Part shown: in pieces, positions 1 through 9,845 of the stretch
Layout of the letters: the number at the start of each line of letters is the position of its first letter
Position numbering within the stretch: position 1 is the first letter of the stretch
Source of the DNA: Exophiala sp. HKRS030
Taxonomy: Eukaryota; Ascomycota; Eurotiomycetes; Chaetothyriales; Herpotrichiellaceae
Direction of reading: 5' to 3'
DNA length: 64,000 bases
Assembly: GCA_023897205.1 (NCBI GenBank)
Contig: JAHWDD010000004.1
Span: 5,394,001-5,458,000, forward strand
Made by a program: the position numbers and the translations under genes
Notes under the pieces: generated by a model
Seen by the model: the letters and a program-made list of their open reading frames with translations, nothing else
Told to the model about the DNA's origin: nothing
Databases searched by the model: none

Positions 1-200
1 GTATCTCAACTGTCGTAGCTGATTGTTTCGGGGCGACCTCTGGCACCGAGTTCCATCCAGGATTCGAACTCTGTCCAACTGAGGCAGTAGCTATTTCCCA
101 AGAGCAAGGCAAAAGTGGCGTATTTTGTTGGAGGTCGGCGTCAAATATAGGAGGGGCGAGAGGTCTTTCGGATTCAGATCGGGAGTAGAGAGATGGTGTT

Positions 201-704
201 TTATGCGGGAAGAAGAATTTCGCTCCATTCTGAGTTGAAGAATGCAACCGCAGCCTGGATGTATGAAAAGAAGAGGTCAGTGATGGGTCTAGGTTAGAAG
301 GTGATATAAGAGACTCCTGTCAATGTCGATCATGGAGCAACGATGTTGATAGTGTGATGAACACTGCCCAGGTTCACACTGTCTCAGAGACCAGCAATTC
401 CAGCTTTGCAGAGGATGGCAACATTCTGGATCTTCCGCTCGTCTCTTGAACAACAGAACCACCCAGGTCATGCTAAGGCCAAGTTCAAGACAGAAATGCT
501 GATTGACCAACCGCCGAAGATCTCGCCCGCAGCTCATACGTCTGCTGCGCTACTGTAGGGGAAGGCACTTACGCCGAACAAAGCAACGCTGATAACCACA
601 CTGGCGTTCTCTTCCGATGTCAAACTGTGATAAATTGAGCTGAAATAGCCCTTTGGTGGCCCGCTTCGGCGAGCGGGCTGCACGGCGATTCGTTTAGGTG
701 GCAT
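201..704 (-). CDS. TOM6: TOM6, small subunit of the mitochondrial outer-membrane translocase (TOM complex)
   Basis: Two exons, 704-573 and 254-201, joined across a 318-nt intron (donor GTAAGT, acceptor CAG), give a 61-residue protein, the usual size for fungal Tom6. The N-terminus is basic and proline-rich (MPPKRIAVQPARR). The central stretch, SEENASVVISVALFG, leads into a single hydrophobic segment at about residues 35-50. The protein ends in the characteristic SEWSEILLPA. Tom6 is a tail-anchored protein that helps assemble the Tom40 import pore; that role is family knowledge. Both exons are short and the second has only 18 codons, so the gene is easily missed. The splice sites conserve phase exactly (44 + 17 codons plus stop). 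Identification rests on motif similarity recalled without a search. Confidence 0.82.
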
Positions 705-1430
705 TCTGACAGTGCTGGAGGATTCGGCAGGAGTGTTGTTGCCTAAAGAGAGATACAGGATGTGGCAATGGCAATGGCAATGGCGATTATGATATTGTCG
801 ACTCCAGGGAGTGAGTTGTGATTCTGTTGTTGGAACTTTGCGATTGACGATTGTTTTCTGTGACGATGTCTGAATCTGAGCTGGAAATTTGGTTCGCGGT
901 CGTCCCGATGCAGTTTAGGGACAAATTGAGCTTTGGCGGAGTTTGTTGCTCTTAATGGCAGATTTCTACGGCGAAGTGTGAGAACACTTCCAAGGTCAAC
1001 CTCTACAAGGAGTTGACGACAAGCAGACGCTTCACGAGTATTCGAACCCCGATGTCTTGATGGACAAACCATGTTCGACAATCACCGCGACCGTATTGTG
1101 GCTGAATCGCCCTTTCTCACAGCATCTGCTGACGATCTTATACTTCCGAGTCTATTCACAAGTCAATTTGTGCACCCTCGCAGCGCTGCGTCGTCGGTCT
1201 CCAGTACTGCAGGTGACAAGATGACCTAGCCATCATAAATCAACTTCCACAAACAGTATTGTGTAATCATATCACAATCTGGCACCCATGGTATTCTGGA
1301 TTGGAAAGAGTGGAATGACCCTGACTCAAGAAATGTGGAGTTCAAATGCTGGTCAAGTCAATTGCTCATCACAAAGAAACGAACAGAACAAATCCCATGA
1401 CGCTTCAAGGCCGATTCAATTTTACTAGGA
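705..1430. other. Intergenic: TOM6 upstream region and FMO downstream region
   Basis: No supported gene. It holds the TOM6 promoter and a short imperfect hexanucleotide repeat (TGGCAA, about four units) at 763-786. The open frames here are short, low-complexity and match nothing I recognise. Confidence 0.5.
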
Positions 1431-2970
1431 CTACTCCGACCTGCTAGTGAATGCATCTATCAGACCAGCCGCGGATGCCGGTGGAGGATCTGTGCTTCCA
1501 TTTCTTGTTGCAAACAGCCACTTCATTTGCTCCTTGCGCACAATGTCAGCCTCATGCCACTCAGGGGTATGGCCTAACATTGTTCCCTCTACCCCAAGTG
1601 CGGCGGCATCCTTGTTCGCCCAGTCCACCAGATCCTTGACATAGTTGATCTCACCGTTTTCTTCCTTCAAGCTGTGGAAGTTCCGTCCTAACGATTTCTT
1701 CGCCACACGTTCGTTGTATTCTGCACGTTGCTCTTCCTCAGAAGGAAGTATCAACTTTCCACTAAATGCTCTCGCGACCACCTGCGCCTGAAAGTCGAAA
1801 ACTGAGAACGTTGCAATATGGTAAGGTACTCCAACGAAAGCCAAGGATGGATCCTTAGATATAGAATATATCCTTGTGCAGGTTGTGGGCTTGTTCTCCC
1901 TCTTTGGTGACGAGGACATACTCGTCGGCTTCGGCTGCTGATATGTCATCGTTGTGCAGCTGCGGTAAGAATGGATACGATGTGACATAACCCGTGGCGA
2001 TGACTACCGTGTGGATGTCCTCCAGAATTTGACCATCTGCCAAGGTGATAGTGCCTGGTATGGGATCGTCATCTTTCAGCGAGTCGAGCTTGCTTGTATC
2101 GAGATTGAATGAAACGACGCCGGCGACTCTGACAGCCTTCTCAGGTAGTAAATGCGCAGGAATGTCCAGCGCCCCACCCCTCGCGCTTTGATATATCTTG
2201 TTAGCATACGGTGCCGACTCCTTGATAACGTCATTCGAGGATACTCCGGCGCCAATGACCAAGACGTTCTTGCCAGCAAGTTCATCTGGCTTTCTGTACC
2301 TCTTTGAATGCCACACATTCTTCGGTCGAGCTGCTTTCCACTCTGCAATGCCAGGCCACGCGGGTATGTGAGGCATGTTGTAGTGTCCTGAGGCAACCAC
2401 GACGCCGTCAAACACCCATCTGCGCTCCAGGACATGGAAACCTGCGGGTGACTTTTGCAACGTCGTTGTCCTCAAGATCCACTCTTTGCCTTGCTTACGT
2501 ACCTCCTCAACTCGGGTGTGGTATTCCGTTATTGCCGAAACTCCATGATCGTCTGAAATGGCCTGGATATAGTCCTCAAGGACTTGTCGCGGAACATAGT
2601 CCTCTGTGCCTTCTGGCCACGCTTGCAGGCTGGTCTTCATCAACCTGGTCGAGACATTGTTCTTGAGACCATAATACGATGGCCCGGGCGGAGCATGGGC
2701 AATCTCAAAATCCTTCTGATCCTCAAATTCGGGCGGTGGTGTACTATAAGGTTGAGCCGGACGAACAACGTAGTCACCAAATGATGGTTTTGCATTTGGA
2801 TATGAAGGTTCCAAGGCTGAGCGTTCATCGAAATGCCATACTCCTCCGGCTTTGTTAGACCTCTCAAATAGAACAGTTCCGATACCCTGTCTGAGCAGAT
2901 GTGCAGCGGCGCTGACTCCGCTAATCCCGGCACCAATAACGGCAACTTTCTTATGATTTTGCACAACCAT
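1431..2970 (-). CDS. Flavin-dependent monooxygenase (FMO-like), one frame break
   Basis: Class B flavoprotein monooxygenase: FAD- and NADPH-dependent oxygenation of soft nucleophiles (N or S) or ketones. The protein begins with a Rossmann FAD motif (VIGAGISG, about residues 10-17), then has GGVWHF, a central VVASGHYNMPHIP block, a second nucleotide motif VLVIGAGVSSNDV and the late ATGY motif. The frame opens at ATG 2970 and stops at 1855-1857, immediately after DIFYI. It resumes in another frame with KDPSLAFVGVPYHIATFSVFDFQA, which directly continues the family block. Removing one T near 1855 restores an ORF of 512 residues, a normal length. No intron fits in so few bases. The neighbours are an ACS transporter and a TauD dioxygenase. 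The substrate is unknown. Confidence 0.8.
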
Positions 2971-4002
2971 GGTTTTTTGGTTCTTATCTTTTCACTGGAG
3001 TGTAGGCAATGTCTTCGAAATACTCCTCTGGCGCCGAGTGAATGATTTCTCAACTATCGGATATACAGAAGTACATCTGGTAAAGCCATCCCTGCGGGAT
3101 AAGGTCCTATATCCAATCACGTCGGCTCGCGACACATTCGGCAAATTTACGAATGTCGACATCGCAACCCGAGCACGCCATCGTCCTCTCACAATGTCGC
3201 AATCTTTATGTGGCATGATTGCAGCACCAATCAGTCAACCTTTTCCTTGCGTACTTCTAAGTAGTCGCCTTTGCGTGCGACCACTGGACACAGAGAGCTT
3301 ACAAATTATGGTCAAGTTATGCAAAACTGGTCGTTTCTTCTCCCACGCGCCGCGACGCGGTTTTCCTAGCGCGAACGGGTGTTCTACGAGCATTGTCCAC
3401 AATAGCATCAACTCTTGCCCTTTTTCGACCGAACATCCTGCCGGATTTCCGAGATCTGGACCTTGTCCTGTCGTCGCGGCTATTTCTGACATCTTGCTTG
3501 CGTCTGCACATCTGACGACCGGATCCGCTTCAATTGCCGGGTTGTTCGAGATCTAGTCTATGCCGCCATCATTCTCGGTTCGGTCGTGTGCGTTAACTCC
3601 ATTGCCTCCTCTAGAAATGAGATTCAACGTCTGGCGTCGCCGCGGTCGAGCTCCCGTGTCGAGGAAATGTATCAAGATTTGGATCAATATCGCCACTGTA
3701 TAAACTCCGGTATTTTGTAGGCGTGATCGCTCTCCTGACCTCCGAGATAGTTGAAAGGTTCAATTTCTTGTAGCTTCTGGGGAAGAATCCTGCATATAGG
3801 CTTCCTCGTTATTGCTTCGGCCGCCAAGGGCCAGAAGGCCTTGAAGTATTCATGCAACACTCGGTAGAGCTACAAACGGGCTTTGTTTTATATCGCGATG
3901 TGCTAGGTATTGGCCGAGCCGACACACCGGGCGAACGATGCTCGTGCCTGTAAGTCGAGCTGGTTCTTCCCCACGAAGGATAGGCGTCTCGGATGCGACA
4001 TC
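2971..4002. other. Intergenic between FMO start and MFS transporter end
   Basis: About 1 kb, holding the FMO promoter and the 3' flank of the MFS gene. An open plus-strand frame (2969-3556) and an Arg/Ser-rich minus-strand frame (3317-3511) resemble no family and have no supporting splice structure. No gene is called. Confidence 0.45.
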
Positions 4003-5721
4003 TTATGTATTGCCAACACCATTACCGTCGCCTTTTCTGGCCTTTGCAGCCTGCTCGCGCTTCCATAGAATACGTATTGCGAACGCCGTCACAATCATGA
4101 CGATGTTCAAGAACGTGGACGTGACAAAGCCTTTGCGGTATTCTGGAGCTTCGACCTGCTGCCAGACCAACAGTGGTAACCACGCTTGCACGAAGTAAGC
4201 CGATTCGTTCATGGTAGCGACAACTAGAGCCCTCTCCTCGTTGTCATCGGAGCAGATCTCGTGCGCCCACGCCATGCACAACCCACTGATGCCAACGCCC
4301 ATACCCGCGAGGATGTAGCAGGTCCAGTGCCACCACGTCGGGATATCCCACACAGCCAGACTCGAATAGCACACGATGCACACGAGACCACCGATGATCA
4401 CGGGCGGCCATCGTGCACCTCGGAAGATGCTGTCCGATGACCATGCGTATATCAGCGTGGTGACTACCGCCACCGCCGAGGTTGCCGTGGGGTATGTATT
4501 AATTTGTGCAATGGTGTATTTCGGATGCTTGGACGATTTTAGATACATTGCGAATGTTGGCTGGCCGACACCAGACGTCGCATTGTTGAAAGCGATGTAG
4601 AGGATGGACAGCAGGTAGATATGCCACGATCTGAAGATTTTCTTGAACTTGGTCTTGGTGTATGGAGCACGTGGTGCACGGCCTTCCAGCTCCATACGCT
4701 TCTTTGCAAACTCACGCTCCTCCGGTGTGAGATACCATACCCTCGTGATTTCCGGGACGTCTGGTAGCAGAAAGAATCCTGAGATGGCGATCGGGAGTGA
4801 AATGATGGCGTCGACAATGAAGAGCCACTGCCATCCTTTGAGCCCTCCCCGGCCTCCGAGGCGATATACAGAGGCCATCAGGTAGCCTGAAAAGATGCTG
4901 CCGATCGAGCCGCTCGTATGGAAGATACATGATCTTTTGGCGAGCTCGTCTTTGCGGTACCATGAGCCGATGATATATCTTGTTCTGATTAGTATTGTAT
5001 GGACAAGACAAGAAGAAGGTGTCAGGCGTTCTCACTGCATGCCTGGATAGTACGCAGACTCAGCCAACCCGATCAAGAATCTAAGGGCGTAAATGGATTC
5101 GGCATTGTTGCATTTCGCCAGGAAGAAAGTCAAAACTACCCAGGTCACCTCCATGGCTGGAATCCATATACTCGGCCGCACACGGGTTAAGATCATGTTC
5201 GCTGTTCTTTGTTCAGTAACGAGCTGATTTTTTAATCTCACGACACAACCTACAAGGTATCTCGCCGAGAACATATCCAACCGTCCAACACGTTTGCATA
5301 TAGTTGAGCTGATTTCCATACAAGCCCAAGTCCTCCTTCATACCAGACACGAAGGCATTATTTATGTTGACTTGATCAAGGTTCTTGATGAAGTAACTGA
5401 CGAAGATTTCTTAGCAACGAGAATGGTTCCTGTACACTGGGTATGAACATACCCAAGACTAGCGATGGTGAGCACCGCCGCGTCTAATTTGAAGAGAAAC
5501 CTGCGCTCTTCGGGCGACTTGTCCAAAGAATCCCAAATGTAGGATTTCCAGGTTCGCTGGGGAACCACCCGTATCACATCTGAGGCGTCGCGTTCTGAGA
5601 TAAAACTATCACGCTCCAAACCAGGATCATAATCTAGTACAGGTTCATAGAGATTGTGGTCATGATATGAGTTGATGCCGGCGAGCTTTCGACCGTAAGC
5701 GCCGACACTAGCGAGTCTCAT
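4003..5721 (-). CDS. MFS transporter, anion:cation symporter (allantoate/pantothenate permease-type)
   Basis: Plasma-membrane carrier of the fungal ACS family (Dal5/Fen2/Seo1/Liz1-like), proton symport of small organic anions or vitamins. Four exons, 5721-5453, 5396-5254, 5201-5036 and 4978-4003, with introns of 56, 52 and 57 nt, give an intact 517-residue protein. Diagnostic stretches run in order: FIKNLDQVNINNAFVSGMKE, the QLNYMQTCWTVGYV segment, IPSNMILTRVRPSIWIP, the GLAESAYYPGMQYIIGSWY segment, and GWQWLFIVDAIISLPIA with the FFLLPDVPEITRVWYLTPEE loop. About 12 membrane segments are expected. ATG 5721 is the first in-frame ATG; an upstream non-coding exon is possible. It lies 1.3 kb from, and divergent to, the TauD-type dioxygenase. 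Seo1-like members are linked to sulfur compounds, so a sulfonate substrate is plausible but inferred. Confidence 0.85.
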
Positions 5722-7029
5722 AGCAACGACCTGCTGTTGCTGCACCGTCTGAGGCAGAGACTGGCCGATCTCAAGTCCCTTCCGAGTTAGCTGTAACCAG
5801 GCAATTGAGTGCACCTAACCTTACAGAAGTCTGTTCAAGCTAACGTATGGCGAAGTGTACACTGATGATGTCGTGTACCGATAGTTTCGCAAGAGGGCAC
5901 AAGCATCGAACTTTGGAGTGACGAGTTCCTGGATTAGTAAGTCTGGCTTTATGACGATGGTCCGTTGTTGGAAGAGCCTCGCCACACGCCTCCTTGGAAA
6001 AGCCTGAGATACTTCTAGATGCACTTTCGACCTCAGACGGAAGTTAAGACGACCTAAGCAAGACGGATTTCCTTCCAAAACTCTCACCAGGGCGCGAGGG
6101 CCATTTTCTCGTTCAGGTTCAATTTTACGGGCAAGGCTGAAGCAGATGCACTGGACGATTTCAATCAAGTTTGGGGAAACGAATGCAAGGCAGTTTGTCT
6201 GATGCAGGTCTGCCACCCAGGCAACAGTCAGATGAGTGACTCGGTGCAGTCCTCGAGACGATGTTCCATACAGCTTGGAGATGGTCGAAGGGATGACGCC
6301 TGACAGATTGCGTGCTTGAGGCCATTGAAGTCGCGTTCCAGAGTGGTGTCTCCACGCGAATTGGTTGTGGATCAAGCTCTTACAAGCATTGCGCCCTCAG
6401 CACTAGCGGAGCATTCCCCGACAGTCAGGGAAATCGAGTGGAATACACAGTACACCAGGTGACGACCAGGAACGCTGACGGGTCGAGATGCCTGCCTTGG
6501 TTTACTGACCTTCTTTCATCGTTGGACCTGGTGCCGCAAGCATCCCGTGAACATCTCCAGCCAAGGGGCCCAGGTTCGCGCTTCAAGCACGCCATCTGAT
6601 CACGTGACGGGCACGACATCACTGAGCGTCCAGTCAGGAAATGGGAAACCTGCCGAGGTGGTTGAAATCAATAAGCAAATATGACAATTGGCTAGATAAG
6701 CTGTTTCGTGAGGCGGGGTTATCTGCACGTTGTAACAATCAATTCACTGCGTTGTACAGGTTCCTCAGCTGATAGCCCATCAGTTAAGTCCGGTATCATT
6801 TAAGCGTAGGAGCGGCACGCAACGAATACATTGGATGTCATCATTTGGCTGGCTTCAGATTGCTGGCCCAGTGCGTAAATCAGCAGAGCGAGCAAAGTAT
6901 AGTGTCGGCGGACGTAACGGACGAACACCGTGACTGTCTGGAATTCATAAAGCATTGCCTTCCCGAGTTGGGGACAACTCACCTACCAATAACTCCAGGA
7001 GAACGACGCAAAGTTGGCAAACACACAGA
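5722..7029. other. Divergent intergenic region between ACS transporter and dioxygenase
   Basis: A 1.3-kb bidirectional upstream region. A 184-codon open frame at 5821-6375 (minus) has no family resemblance and no intron signals and is not called. If the two genes are co-induced, regulatory sites should lie here. I saw no obvious repeated motif. Confidence 0.45.
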
Positions 7030-8291
7030 ATGGCACCAGGATTAGTAGAACGACCTGCTGGCGACTATGTCCCTCAGAAGAAGGACACTCTAGGTCTTCC
7101 AGAACCTACCCGTAAGAGGCTCGAAAAAGCAGGGATCGATCTCTCCAATGGATATCCCTATCGACCCGATCGTCCACTCTACCTTCAGGACGCGTTTAAC
7201 ATCCGTAATGTTGAGCGTCCACATATCGAGCGTGGGGCACTGGCCGACAAAGAAAAGAAGGCTCTCTTTTCAGCCGCCACGAAAGTGACTGACCTTACAG
7301 CGTATATTGGCACTGAAATTGAAGGTCTCCAATTAAAGGACCTCACCGATAAACAGAAAGATGAACTTGCTCTTCTGGTCGCTGAAAGAAGTGTTGTTTT
7401 CTTTCGCGACCAGGATCTCAGCCCCAGCAACAAAAGGAATTAGGCGCTTATTGGGGAGAAGTCGAAGTCCATGTTAGTTTCCCATCCCTCAAAATCTTAT
7501 GCCAAGCTTTTTGACTTTTCGAAGCCTCAAGTTCCGCAGGTCCCTGGTGTCGAGGGCGTTACCGTAATTTGGCCAGCGCTTCAAGCGACAGAATATCCCG
7601 CCGGCTTCAGACGCCCCGGCGGAGCTAGTCGCTGGCACACTGATCTCGTTCACGAATTTCATCCAGCCGGCGCCACTTGTTTACACATCGACACAGCGCC
7701 ACCGCTAGGTGGAGACACCCTGTGGGCAAGTGGGTATGCGGCGTATGAAAAGTTGTCCCCAGATTTTCGCAAGTTCATCGACGGGAAGCAGGCCGTGTAC
7801 AGGTCAGCACACTCATACTTGGACCGTGAGAACCCAACTGCTGGTCCACGATATATTGAGCGTACTCATCCTTTAGTACGAGTTCATCCAGCAACGGGTT
7901 GGAAAGCACTTTGGGTGAATAGGGCGATGACGGATAGGATTGTGGGCCTTGACAAGCCAGAGAGTGATCTCATTTTGGGATATCTGTACGATGTGTATGA
8001 GCATAATGTCGATATTCAAGTCAGGTTCAGATGGACACCTGGAACGACTGCAATTTGGGATAATAGGTTTGTGGTCTCCCAGTCGACATGAAAAGATTCT
8101 TACTTACCTGAGACAGAATCACCATTCACAACGCTAGTTGGGATTATGCCGGGAACTTCCCACGTCACGGTACACGGGTGACATCGCTTGCGGAGAAACC
8201 ATACTTTGATCCAAGTGCGCCGACAAGACGAGAAGCTTTGGGACAGCTTGGACCGGATGAAAAACAAATTGATGGAGTGCTTGCTGAATGA
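7030..8291 (+). CDS. TauD/TfdA-type 2-oxoglutarate/Fe(II)-dependent dioxygenase, one frame break
   Basis: Cytosolic dioxygenase of the taurine/sulfonate (TauD, yeast Jlp1) family, which uses 2-oxoglutarate and O2 to hydroxylate substrates such as sulfonates and release sulfite. Three exons, 7030-7472, 7525-8066 and 8117-8291, have introns of 52 and 50 nt. The iron ligands are visible: WHTD (HxD) in exon 2 and the distal His in RITIHNASWDY at the start of exon 3. A 2-oxoglutarate-binding Arg is expected in FPRHGTR. The frame breaks at the C4 run 7422-7425: RDQDLSP continues as QQQKELGAYWGEVEVH only if one C is added. With that, length is 386 residues, normal for the family. ATG 7030 is chosen because MAPGLVERP matches family starts. 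Sequence error or recent inactivation are both possible. Confidence 0.85.
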
Positions 8292-9845
8292 TTCTTGGCG
8301 TAAAATGCGCCGTAAGAGAGGTTTTGGCCGTCCATATACGTAAGGAGATGTGTTGCAGATAGTAAGAAATGATTGAAAGAGATTGAAAGTGTTCAGGCAG
8401 ACGAAAGTCATTTATGAGTCATAGGCTTCACCTGGTAATTGTGAAGATCCAAAACAACAAACACGTAGTGCTGCTGATGAATTCATTTACAACGCGTAGT
8501 GTAGTGCACGTATCAGCAAGTGAATGGAAATGCGGATGCGCATCGATGACTCTGTCCTCCGCCCAAGGCCTCTTGGTATCAAGCAGGTACGGCAGGGCAC
8601 GTGGGCGGAGCGTGACGACACGTGATTTGAACGATCTTCGTCACGAGACCTCCACCCCCGTTCAACCATAGCCGGAGCTGTGGGTAATATCTGATACGAC
8701 AAGGAGCTGAAATCCCCTTCCGGAAAAGCACGGGCGGTGATGGTAGCTGGTCCAGGCTTGTAGTCATGAACACTGAGAGACATGTTAGGAGGGTGTTTAG
8801 GCTAGTCAGATCTGCAGTTCGAGTGTCCAGAATTTTGAATCCCGATCTTCCTTACTCCCGTGCCAAGCCTCAGCTTCCGCCATGTCGCCGGCACATTCTA
8901 GAACAGACCCTCCTTTTTTGGCAATCGCTTTGCTATGAGTTATGACAACAATAATCCATCTTCCTAGCAACAGCTTATCCGTGCACTTGGCCGTGCGTGC
9001 CTCCACCGGTATCTATTTATCGAACTATTGCTTCTAGTTGCGCACAGACCATAACATGTATCCGGTAGGTCAGAAAACCAATCACAGCACAGTACAGCTT
9101 CTACTCGATTGGATCCGGATCCTGATCCAATACATCATCGTGTCATTCACCAGGTCGGATTTACCGCTTCATGTTCATCGGCGTTTCCATTCTATCTGAA
9201 CCATGGATCGCGAAGACATCCCGACCCACATCAAGATCATTTGTGCCATCTGTGGTTCTTGCAGATCAGGACCACAAAAGTGACGCCCTATAGTTCATCA
9301 TCTGCATCGGTACGTGCAATCGAAATGTGAATGTCGCTACGCCCGCCGAGCGGCTTTGGTGCCAAGTATCTAGCCAACGCTAGCATGGAGGCAATATCAT
9401 AGACTTTGTACTCTGGTGGGTCACGAGTGCATGTCAAATACTGCCCTTATTGACTAGCTTCTAGCCTCTTGTCTTCATCGTCGATGTATAGATCTGAGCA
9501 CTAATGGCGTGGCGCTGGAGATCTACGCTTGGGGATCTAGATGCTCTGTCTCCTTATGGCATTGTGACAATGCCTGTTTCGAACAAACACGGCATAACGA
9601 CAATATGTGACATGAGCTTGATTCCCGTGGTGGTGGTCTGCCCTTTCAGAGGTCAATAAAATGGCTCACCCTCGTGGAGACGTGGTCTATGCGTTGGGTG
9701 CACTATCGCAATTTTCGGTCCTTGTGGTTGGGACCTCGAATCGTCACTATGCCGGTAAACAGTAATATAGGTAGGACTCTTCTGTGCTGCTGCTGAATTT
9801 GCTTTCATTTCAACGCTAGGCGTTGAACGTGAGGACGACACAGCC
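8292..9845. other. Intergenic region
   Basis: About 1.55 kb with no supported gene. Several short frames on both strands lack ATG starts or family resemblance. One short plus frame near 9203 contains CAICGSC but ends after 26 codons and is not called. The distal part is the GT2 promoter. Confidence 0.45.

Noticed and set aside
50..85. GGATTCGAAC resembling a tRNA T-loop on the minus strand
   Set aside because: The T-stem has mismatches and no D or acceptor stem is found.
743..1081. 112-codon minus-strand frame
   Set aside because: Low-complexity C-terminus from a hexanucleotide repeat, no family, lies upstream of TOM6.
2969..3556. 195-codon plus-strand frame overlapping the FMO start
   Set aside because: No recognisable domain, and it reads through the FMO promoter.
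5821..6375. 184-codon minus-strand frame upstream of the ACS transporter
   Set aside because: No ATG-context support, no family, lies in the divergent promoter.
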